From: Tanypteryx hageni
Taxonomy: Eukaryota; Arthropoda; Insecta; Odonata; Petaluridae
NCBI GenBank assembly: GCA_028673005.1
Contig: CM054115.1
Location: 6,989,501-7,053,500 of the forward strand
Direction of reading: 5' to 3'
Length of the DNA: 64,000 nucleotides
Shown here: positions 11,458 to 21,147 of the stretch, piece by piece
Layout of the letters: the number at the start of each line of letters is the position of its first letter
How positions within the stretch are numbered: the first letter of the stretch is position 1
Notes under the pieces: generated by a model
Database searches by the model: none
Told to the model about the DNA's origin: nothing
What the model saw: only the letters and a program-made list of their open reading frames with translations
Program-made: the position numbers and the translations under genes

Positions 11458-11600
11458 TGTGTTTTTGTGTTCGTGTGTTTTACGTGTCTCTTCGACGCCC
11501 CCAGCAGCCTGCCAGCTTGGTCCTCAACTTGGTGAGAATCCGCTGGGCTTCCCTCAACACCTTGTTGCCACCCTCATCACTACCTTTTCTTTTCCTTTAG

Positions 11601-11602
<2 letters not shown>

Positions 11603-11634
<32 letters not shown>
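11603..11634. repeat. (TA)n microsatellite
   Basis: TA run joining the PLE-B tail to the first Helitron-like unit; CTAG begins immediately after it at 11635. Confidence 0.95.
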
Positions 11635-11635
<1 letters not shown>

Positions 11636-14600
11636 TAGTAGTTGGTGCTTGCATACTGCAAGCATTTCATCTCAACATAAAAAAATATTCATTTTTCATA
11701 TTTCATCATTACACATATATTTTAAATTCTAAATATTTCACCTCTGCAGCGATTTTCGTTTTTCACATGTAAAAATAATAGTTTAAAACAATCCCCAAAT
11801 GTTGCAATTTTAAAAAATTTACACTTTCCTCATTATTGGGTACTGATGCTACACATTTTAGCCAAATTTTAATGTTGTAGCACTTCTAGAAGTAAAATAA
11901 TATTTTTCTTATTGTTTAAATTTAAATAATTTTTAACGGCCGCCGCAATTCATGTATGGTAAAAGAGAAATGTTTATTTGCGCAAATTTACTACCCTGTA
12001 AATTATTTGAAAATTTCAGATTCCTAGCTCATCCCGTAGTACCTAAACAATTATCTATTTATTTAAATTTTAAGAATTTTTAACTGCCAAACAAATTAAA
12101 ATATCAAAATTTGTAGAATCCCTATTTCGTTTTTTTAGGAATTCTACTTATAAAAAAAATTTCAGCTCTGTAGCGCATTCGGAAATGCCTAAACCTTGAA
12201 AATTTGTTTAAACAATTGCGAATTTTTAGCGGCCGCATTGTTGCACTTCTTCAAGATTTTCGTTTTTTCTAGTCGGTTTTATACAAAATCCTACCTAAGA
12301 AAAAAATTTCGAATATCCAGCTCATCTGGAAGTACCTAAACATTATTATCCTCCTATATATATGTTATCATTCTGTATAGACGTTCCTTACAAAGGAGGA
12401 GGAAGATATAACATACTAGTAGTTGGTGCTTTCATACTGCAAGCATTTCATATCACCTTGAAAAAACATTCATTTTTTTAGACACATTTCATCATTACAA
12501 ATATTCTTTCAATTCTAAAGATTTCACCTCTGCACCGATTTCCGTTTTTCCCACATGTAAAAATAATAGTTTAAAACAATACCCAAATGTTGCAATTTTA
12601 AAAATTTTACACTTTATTCATTATAAGGTACTAATGCTACACATTTTAGCCAATTTTTAAAGTTGTAGCTCTTCTATGAGTAAAATAGTATTTTTCTAAT
12701 TGTTTAAATTTAAATAATTTTTTAAGGCCGCTGCAATTCATATATGGTAAAATTGGAACGTTTATTTGTGCAAATTCACTACTTTGTAAAGAATTTGAAA
12801 ATTTCAGCTTATATAAATGTTATCATTATATATCGACGACTCTTACAGAGGAGGATATAACATACTAGTAGAAGGTGCTTGCATACTCCAAGCATTTCAT
12901 CTCACCTTGAAAAAACATTCATTTTTCAGACATATTTCATCATTACAAATATTCTATTAATACTAAATATTTCACCTCCGCAGCGATTTTCGTTTTTCCC
13001 ACATGTAAAAATAATAGTTTAAAACAATCCCCAAATGTTGCAATTTAATCATTTTACACTTTCTCCATTATGGGGTACTAATGCTACACATTTCAGCCAA
13101 ATTTTAAAGTTATAGCGCTTCTAGAAGTAAAATAATATTTTTCTAATTGCTTAAAATTTAAGCATTTCTAACGGTTGCCGCAACATATATATGGAGAGAT
13201 TGAAATGTTTATTTGTGCAAATGCACTGTTCTGTAAATAAATTGAAAATTGCAGCTTCCTAGCTCATCCCATAGTACCTAAAAAATTATTAAACTTTATT
13301 GTTCAAATGGGGTTAAAACAATCCCTAAAATTTACAATTTTAAAATTGTCGATTTTTATAGTTGGTTATGAGAAAAGTTCTATAATCTTGCAAAATTTCA
13401 GCATCCTAAACTTATTAGATTGATCTACACACTGGATTGCGTTTTCCCATGCTAACTTATGGGAGATATTCCGGGGTCTCTGGAGTCGAACCCAAGACAC
13501 TGCAAGCAAAAGTGACAATAATTCCAAATAGATATTGCGGCAATCTAGCTACACTAAAAATTTCATTTTTCTAGCTTACCGGCAAGTGCCCATAATTAAT
13601 TTACAAAAATGGCGCATTGCTTTTCTTATGGGAAAAAACGCAATTTTCGGAATTTCTGGAGTCGAACTCATGTCACTTAGGTAAGAAGACCATTTTATCT
13701 GAAGGTTTCTTCATCATATCTACAAAACCTAAAACTTTCAGCTCTCTAGCTATTATAGTTTGGGCTGGACATTAGTATCCTCCTATAAGTTGTATGTTAT
13801 CATTATACTACTAGTTGGTGCTTGCATTCTGCATGCATATCATCTCAACATGAAAAAACATTCATTTTCATATTTCATCTTTACAAATATTTTTTTAATT
13901 CTAAATATTTCACCTCCGGAGCGATTTTCGTTTTTCCCTTATGTAAAATTAATAGATTAAAACAATCCCAAAACTTTGCTATTTTAAAAATTTTATACTT
14001 TCTCCATTATGGGGTGCTAATGTTACACATTTCTGCCAAATTTTAAAGTTGTAGTACTTCTAGAAGTGAAATAATATTTTTTCAATTGTTTAAATTTTAA
14101 ACATTTTTAACGGCCGCCGCAATATGTTTATGGAGAGATTCAAATGTTTATTTGTGCAAATGCACCACTCTGTACATAACTTGAAAATTTCAGCTTCCTA
14201 GCGCATCCCGTATTGTCTAATCAGTTATCTATTTGTTTAAACTTTAAGAATTTTTTACTGCCAAACAAATTAAAATATCGAAATTTGTATTATCTCTATT
14301 TCGTTATTTTACAAATCCTACCTCTAAAAAAATTTTCAGCTCCGTAGCACAATTTGAAATACATAAACCTTGAAAATTTATTTAAACAAATGAGAATTTT
14401 TAGCGGTCGCATTTTCACTTTTTCAAGATTTTCGATTTTTCTGGTCGGTTTTGCACAAAATCCTACCTAAGAAAAAAATTTCGGATCTCCAGCTCATCTG
14501 GAAGTGCCTAAACATTAGTATCCTTCTATATATTTGTTATCATTATATATCGACGACTCTTACAGAGGAGGATATAACATACTAGTAGTTGGTGCTTGCA

Positions 14601-16319
14601 TAATGCAAGCATTTCATATCACCCTGAAAAAACATTCATTTTTCAGACAGACATTTCATCATTACAAATATTCTTTTAATTTTAAAGATTTAACCTCCGC
14701 AGCGATTTCCGCTTTCCCCAAATGTAAAAATAATAGTTTTAAACAATCCCTAAATGTTGCAATTTAAAATATTTTACACTTTCTCCATTATGGGGTAATA
14801 ATGCTACACAATTTTGCAAAATTTTTAAGTTTTAGCACTTCTAGAAGGCAAATAATATTTTATTAATGTTTAAATTTAAATAATTTTTAACGGCCGCCGA
14901 AATTCATGTATGGAAAAATTGTAAAGTTTTTTTGTGCTAGTTCACTATTTTGTACATAACTTGAAAATTTCAGCTGCATAGCTCATCCTGTATTGTCTAA
15001 ACAGTTATCTATTTGTTTAAACTTTAAGAATTTTTAACTGCCAAACAAATTAAAATATCAAAATTTGTTTAATCTCTATTTCGTTTTTTTAAGAATTCTA
15101 CTTAAAAAAACTCCGTAGCACATGCGGAAATACATAAACCATGAAAATTTGTTTAAACAATTGCGAATTTTTAGCGGCCGCATTGTTGCACTTTTTGAAG
15201 ATTTTCGTTTTTTCTAGTCGGTTAAGCACAAAATCCTAACTAAGAAAAAAATTTCGAATCACCAGCTCATCTGGAATCATAATAGTTTAAAACAATCCCA
15301 AAATGTTGCAATTTTAAAAAAATTAGACTTCATTATAAGGTACTAATGATACACATTTTAGCCAAATTATAATGATATAACATTATATATAATGATATAT
15401 AACATATAGGAGGATACTAATGTTTAGCCACTTCCAGATGTGCTGGAGATTCGAAATTTTTTTCTTAGGTAGGATTTTGTGCAAAACCGCCTAGAAAAAA
15501 CGAAAATCTTCAAAAAGTGCAACAATGTGGCCGCTAAAAATTCGCAATTGTTTGAACAAATTTTCATGGCTTATGTATTTTCGCATGTCCTACGGAGTAG
15601 AAATTTTTTTTGTAAGTAGAATTCTTAAAAAAAACGAAATAGGGATTATACAGATTCTATTATTTTAATTTGTTTGGCAGTTAAAAATTCTTAAAGTTTG
15701 AACAAATGGATAACTGTTTACGTACTACGGGATGATCTAGGAAGCTGAAATTTTCAAACTATTTACAGAGTAGTGAATTTGCACAAATATACAATTCAAT
15801 AATAATTCAATAATATATAATTGCGGCGGCCGTTACAAATTATTTAAATTTAAACAATTAGAAAAATACTATTTTACTCATAGAAGAGCTACAACTTTAA
15901 AAGTTGGCTGAAATGTGTAGCATTAGTACCTTATAATGAATAAAGTGTAAAATTTTTCAAATTGCAACATTTGGGGATTGTTTTAAACTATTATTTTAAC
16001 ATGTGGGAAAAACGGAAAGCGCTGCAGAGGTGAAATCTATAGAATTGAAAGACTATTTGTAATGATGAACTGTCTGTCTGAAAATGAATGATTTTTCAAG
16101 ATGAGGTGAAATGCTTGCAGTATGCAAGCACCAACTACTAATATGTTATATCCTCCTCTGCAAGAGCCGTCGATATATAATGATACTAGTAGTTGGTGCT
16201 TGCATACTGCAAGCATTTCAGATCACCTTGAAAAAACAATCATTTTTCAAACAGACATTCCATCATTACAAATAGTATTTTAATTCTAAAGATTTCACCT
16301 CCGCAGCGATTTTCATTTG
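11635..16319. mobile_element. Tandem array of Helitron-like non-autonomous units
   Basis: Units start at about 11635, 12416, 12865, 13808, 14582 and 16186 with CTAGTAGTTGGTGC followed by the 19-mer palindrome TGCTTGCATACTGCAAGCA or a variant. On the minus strand this reads hairpin, short spacer, CTAG, then T, the standard Helitron 3' end inserted before T. An inverted copy ends near 16141 with CTAA. Unit ends carry 'tcctcctctgtaagagtcgtcgat'-type sequence on the minus strand, starting TC after A, a candidate 5' end. Internal modules ('cggccgccgcaatt', 'tagcggccgcattgttgcac', 'ttaactgccaaacaaatt') are reshuffled among units, giving lengths from about 450 to 950 bp. No Rep/helicase gene is present. 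Confidence 0.6.
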
Positions 16320-16666
16320 GATGGAAATAGTGAAAAGAAATCACGCAATGTAGTGATACTAATGTTTAGGCACTTCCAGATGAGCTGGAGATTTGAAATT
16401 TTTTTCATAGGTAGGATTTTGTGCAAAACCGACTAGAAAAAGCGTAAATCTTTAAAAAGTGCAACAATGCGGCCGCTAAAAATTCGCAATTGTTTAAACA
16501 AATTTTCAAGGTTTATATATTTCCGAATCTGCCACGGAGTTGAAATTTTTTTTATAAGTAGAATTCTTAAAAAAAACGAAATAGGGATTATACAAATTTT
16601 TATAATTTAATTTGTTTGGCAGTTAAAAATTCTTAAAGTTTAAACAAAAAGATAGCTGTTTAGGTA

Positions 16667-17400
16667 CAATCCTGACCAAAATTAACGCAACACCTCGTGG
16701 CGTTCTACGGCGGCATCTGCGCGAACTTAAACGAGCGAAGTCTCTTTTGACGGAATGGCAACCCTGAACACGTGCAGGAGTAGGGGAGGATCCGAGCGCT
16801 GAGGGGGTGAGGAAGCGCCGACAGTGTATTTGATAAATTCGGGGTATGGTTAAAGGTTTCTCGGTTGTGTAGCGAAGTTTTCTCGTTGCATCCGAGCTTC
16901 CTACTCTCGGAACTCAGGAAGCGATCTTACAATTTAGAAAGCACGGAGAGAGAGTCGACAGAGAAAAAATGCTAAATGCTATTTATAATCATCACCGAAA
17001 CCTTTGCCCAGGCAATGCGAATGAAATACAAATAAAATGATAAATCTAACATTATATCTTTAATTAATAATAAATCCACCCTCCTCTGTTCTGGATAACT
17101 ATTTCCAATCTCTTCGGCATGGATTTAAGAACGTTTCCGCATAATCCAGTGCTTATGCTATCCCATTCTGCCTTAATAAACTCCTGAATAACCACTGAGG
17201 TTGAAACAAACGAGGCGGCTGGCTTGGGGTATTCTCAGGAGAAACATTAGGTGCGCCGTCTGTCAGATGCCAAGGAAGGGGAGTCCCCCTTCCTTGGCAT
17301 CTTTCTCTAACAGTAAGAGCAGGCAAATGCCGGCCTCTGGTAACATTCCTCTCTTCCTCCCGCCTTTCATACCTGTTCCCAATCCTTTTCTTCTGGTCTG
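16667..17400. repeat. Left long inverted repeat of the Tc1-type element
   Basis: It matches 19722-20438 in inverse orientation with few differences over about 720 bp. It includes the last 40 or so codons of a Tc1 transposase on the minus strand (about 17035-17155, GLCGNVLKSMPKRLEIVIQN). At 17268-17305 it holds a near-perfect hairpin, GATGCCAAGGAAGGGG and its complement; the right arm has only one side of this hairpin. Confidence 0.8.
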
Positions 17401-17803
17401 AAAAGCTGTTATCGATACTCACTTGCCTCTTTAAATGTAGGCCCATTTTTCGTCTCTTTCGACGGAATGGCAACCTTGAACAAGTGCAGGAGTAGGGGAG
17501 GATCCGAGAGCTGAGGGGGTGAGGAAGCACTGACAGTGTATTTGATAAATTCGGGGTATGGTTTAAGGTTTCTCGGTTGTGTAGCGAAGTTTTCTCGTTG
17601 CATCCGAGCTTCCTACTCTCGGAACTTAGGAAGCGATCTTACAATTTAGAAAGCACGGAGAGGGATTAAGTCGAGGGAGAAAAAAACGTTAAATGCTATT
17701 TATAATCATTACCGAAACCTTTGTCCCTGTAATGTGGATGAAATACAAATAAAACGATAAATAAAAACTAACAGCTGGTGTTTATCTGATATTATATCTT
17801 TAA

Positions 17804-19640
17804 TTAATATTCAATCCACCCTTCTCTGTTCTGGATAACTAGTTCCAACCTCTTCGGCATGGATTTAAGAACGTTCCCGCATAATCCAGCACTTATGCTC
17901 TCCCATTCTTCTTCTATTTGTTGCCACAATTGAGCAGCGTTTTGGGCTCTCACATTTTTATTTTTAATCTCCCTTGCCATGCATGCCCAAATGTTTTCAA
18001 TAGGGTTGAGATCGGGACTCATAGCTGGCCACACCAGCTGTGTGATTTGTTGTTCTTCAAACCACCTTTTAGCCACCATGCTGGTGTGCACTCGAGAGTT
18101 GTCCTGTTTTTAGTAAAAAATAAAGTTATAATAGTTAAATAATTATTGCTACATCATTCACAAACACTTCTATTATAGGCTGTATCCTAGGCGGGCTGGC
18201 GTCGCGGCGAGTTCAGAGTGGGGGAATACTAACATATCAACTATAATGCGTGTCTTCCGTAGTGAGGATTTGCGGGCGGCGCGGAGATGCTAACCACCCG
18301 CCCGCACTTGATTATATATTTTATGTGACCAACTTATGGCTTTCGTCAGATTACATACGATTCTCCGATTGGGTTTTTCGTTGAAAGTTTGGAACTTTAT
18401 TATATTCAGATTAAATTATGTTAAGCGATGCATTTTATAGGAAATAGTTTCCAACAATACTTGTAAAAGATAATGTTCTATACATTTATTTGCATACAAA
18501 ATCTTCATTACCAACGTTTTCATGGGGATAACTGCGGAAAACCGAGGAAAATATTAAAAAACTGAACTCAATTGTGCGTTCTATGGATAATTATTAAAAA
18601 CATACGTTGTAGATATTTATATCATCTACATATGTTATGAATCATATTCTTACTGAAATATTAGAGGACATGTTCGAGTAAAATGAGAATATGACGTCAC
18701 AATACCCTACTTAAGGTATGCAGACTGTTGTCAAAAAGTTATCAGTTCATTGTTGGGTTAAATAAGTTGTGGATGATAAATTTCGTGAATCGTGGTGATA
18801 GGATTGTAACTATTTGAGTTGCCGTGTCCTAAAACGTTTGTAACACAGACATCATCACATCATCGCTAAATTTATCAAAACGTATTCATGGGATCTCAAA
18901 ACGTGTATCTCCGTCAAAATCAGGAAATCGGTAATTTCCATGAATACAATATTTTTTCTATATACGTCGTATGCATGGAAAAAGTAAAAATCTAAGTTGT
19001 TTGTTTTTCCTCGCATCCCCCTTGCATGGCTTCATAGGAAGTATGGAAAAATAGGCGTCGTGGTGAAGCCATCTGCCACAACAATGAAAATCGCGACAGC
19101 CCAAACTACCCGCGTCTACTTCGGACACAACGCGTTGACATTAACGCGGGCGGACAGGCAGCGCAACCCACACACCCATATGCCGTTCACGTAGGACACA
19201 GCTGAATAAAAAAGTAATCAATGGAAAAATCGTAACTTCGCACATCAATGTTTAAATTCCGCAGAATAGAAGACATGCCTGAAATTAAGGTAATTTCAAA
19301 GGTCACTTACCTGTTGATAAATAAAATCATCCGCGAATAACGATGTCACTGAGGGAAGCATAATATTATCTAAAATCTGAACGTATATCTCTCCGTTCAA
19401 AGTTCCTTCCACCCTCCAGCATACCCCTGGGCCGTCTGCACATATCCATGCCCAGGCGTGAACCGAAAAGCGTCCACTCCTTGCCCACTCGTGAATGTAT
19501 CTTGGATCAAATCGAGTATTTTGAAGCCGACACACCAGCACTGGACCAGAAGACGCCGACGAAAATGTTTTCTCGTCGGAAAAAATAACTCTTCCCCAGA
19601 ATTCTTCTCCTTTCCTTATGTGTGCATTAGCAAATTCTAG
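17804..19640 (-). pseudogene. Tc1-type transposase gene with a probable intron
   Basis: Minus strand. Exon-like block 19640-19309: NTRFDPRYIHEWARSGRFSV, GPGVCWRVEGTLNGEIYVQI, LPSVTSLFADDFIYQQ. It ends at CAG followed by GTAAGT. Block 18105-17804 follows 'tttttactaaaaacag' and reads DNSRVHTSMVAKRWFEEQQI, then WPAMSPDLNPIENIW and the C-terminal tail. Joining the two restores FIYQQ-DNSRVHTS in frame, as expected for a Tc1 DDE core (second Asp in QDN, last catalytic Glu in PIE). A spliced intron of about 1.2 kb is therefore likely; it could also be an insertion. The N-terminal DNA-binding part is not recognised, so the gene is incomplete. Confidence 0.7.
18106..19308 (-). other. Putative 1.2-kb intron in the Tc1 transposase
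   Basis: It has a consensus GTAAGT donor and a CAG acceptor, and splicing preserves the frame. GC-richer blocks near 18185-18310 and 19060-19200 contrast with the AT-rich middle and may be an inserted element, but I could not pair their ends. A degraded copy of the 1409-type palindrome lies near 18900-18995. Confidence 0.5.
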
Positions 19641-19721
19641 GCGAGCAGCAATGTGAGCAGGAGTTAAAATTTATTTTATCGCTGCCCTTCTTGACAGCAG
19701 ATCAGTGGCCAAGACCAGAAG

Positions 19722-20438
19722 AAAAGGATCGGGAATAGGTATGGAAGGCAGGAGGAAGAAAGGAATGTTACCAGAGGCCGGCATTTGCCTGCTCTTACTT
19801 CTAGAGAAAGATGCCAAGGAAGGGGAGTCCGGTCCCATCTGACAGACGTCGCACCTAAGGTTTCTCCTGAGAATACCCCAAGCCAGCCGCCTCGTTTGTT
19901 TCAACCTCAGTGGTTATTCAGGAGTTTATTAAGGCAGAATGGGATAGCATAAGCACTGGATTATGCGGAAACGTTCTTAAATCCATGCCGAAGAGATTGG
20001 AAATAGTTATCCAGAACAGAGGAGGGTGGATTTATTATTAATTAAAGATATAATGTTAGATTTATCATTTTATTTGTATTTCATTCGCATTGCCTGGGCA
20101 AAGGTTTCGGTGATGATTATAAATAGCATTTAGCATTTTTTCTCTGTCGACTCTCTCTCCGTGCTTTCTAAATTGTAAGATCGCTTCCTGAGTTCCGAGA
20201 GTAGGAAGCTCGGATGCAACGAGAAAACTTCGCTACACAACCGAGAAACCTTTAACCATACCCCGAATTTATCAAATACACTGTCGGCGCTTCCTCACCC
20301 CCTCAGCGCTCGGATCCTCCCCTACTCCTGCACGTGTTCAGGGTTGCCATTCCGTCAAAAGAGACTTCGCTCGTTTAAGTTCGCGCAGATGCCGCCGTAG
20401 AACTCCACGAGGTGTTGCGTTAATTTTGGTCAGGACTG
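19722..20438. repeat. Right long inverted repeat of the Tc1-type element
   Basis: Inverse of 16667-17400. On the plus strand 19920-20040 encodes the same truncated transposase C-terminus (GLCGNVLKSMPKRLEIVIQN, stop TAA). High similarity between the arms suggests recent origin or gene conversion. Confidence 0.8.
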
Positions 20439-20440
20439 TA

Positions 20441-21135
20441 CTATGGGATGAGCTAGGAAGCTGAAATTTTCAAATTATTTACAGTATAGCAAATTTTCGC
20501 AAATAAACTTTTCAATTTTACCATATATGAATTGCGGCGTCCGTTAAAAATTATTTAAATTTAAACAATTAGAAAAATATTATTTTATTTCTAGAAGTGC
20601 TACAACTTTAAAATTTGGCTAAAATGTGTAGCATTAGAACCTTATAATGAAGAAAGTGTAAAATTTTTAAAATTCCGACATTTGGACATTGTTTTAAACT
20701 ATTATTCTTACATGTGGGAAAAACGAAAATCGCTGCAGAAATGAAATCTTTAGAATTAAAAGACTATTTGTAATGTTGAAATTTCTGTCTGAAAAATGAA
20801 TGTTCTTTTAATGTGAGATGAAATGCTTGCTGTATGCAAGCACCAACTACTAGTCATTATATATCGACGATTCTTACAGAGGAGGATATAACAGGAGGAT
20901 ACTAATGTTTAGGCACTTCCAGATGTGCTGGAGATTCGAAATTTTTTTCATAGGTAGGATTTTGTGCAAAACCTACTAGAAAAAACGAAAATCTTGAAAA
21001 AGTGCAACAATGCGACCGCTAAAAATTCGCAATTGTTTAAACAAATTTTCAAGGTTTATGTATTTCCGAATGTGCCACGGAGTTGAAATTTTTTTTATAG
21101 GTAGAATTCTTAAAAAAACGAATTAGGGGTTATAT
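20441..21135. mobile_element. Helitron-like unit, inverted copy
   Basis: It carries the same modules as 11635-16319 in opposite orientation, ending at 20850-20853 with hairpin TGCTTGCTGTATGCAAGCA, spacer, CTAG, T. A following segment to 21135 is another inverted module cut by the LINE insertions. Confidence 0.6.
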
Positions 21136-21147
21136 ATATCTTATATA

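Larger units (their letters stand above)
10792..11602 (+). mobile_element. 5'-truncated Penelope-like element, subfamily PLE-B
   Basis: Bounded on the left by a short TA run (10778-10790) and on the right by (TA)n at 11603-11634. It contains the C-terminal coding region to the stop at 11247, then a 3' UTR of about 350 bp with a hammerhead-like core at 11423-11457, ending in 'cttttcctttagttaatata'. Other copies of the same tail lie at 32086-32603 (minus), 37769-38045 and 61355-61546. Confidence 0.8.
16667..20438 (-). mobile_element. Tc1-type element with very long inverted repeats
   Basis: Left end CAATCCTGACCAAAATTAAC; right end inverted CAGTCCTGACCAAAATTAAC. TA duplications lie at 16665-16666 and 20439-20440. 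Joining the flanks across the element restores the Helitron-like module found uninterrupted near 15718, so the boundaries are firm. Inverted repeats run 16667-17400 and 19722-20438. Between them is a transposase copy in minus orientation whose own 3' part (17455-17890) largely repeats sequence already present in the left arm. The element is therefore composite: two arms each carrying a truncated transposase end, around a split transposase. Confidence 0.8.

Noticed and set aside
11635..16319. CRISPR-like spaced repeats
   Set aside because: Repeat units are hundreds of bases long, variable and inverted in places, with Helitron-like ends; nothing resembles a CRISPR repeat-spacer pattern, and the genome is eukaryotic.
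17153..17603. 125-codon and 64-codon frames in the left arm of the Tc1-type element
   Set aside because: They run across non-coding arm sequence and the tandem duplicate; the real transposase tail is in another frame.
18180..19200. GC-rich blocks in the Tc1 intron as a separate transposon
   Set aside because: I tried to pair 'ggcgggctggcgtcgcgg' with the block near 19140 but the ends do not match convincingly and no target duplication is visible.
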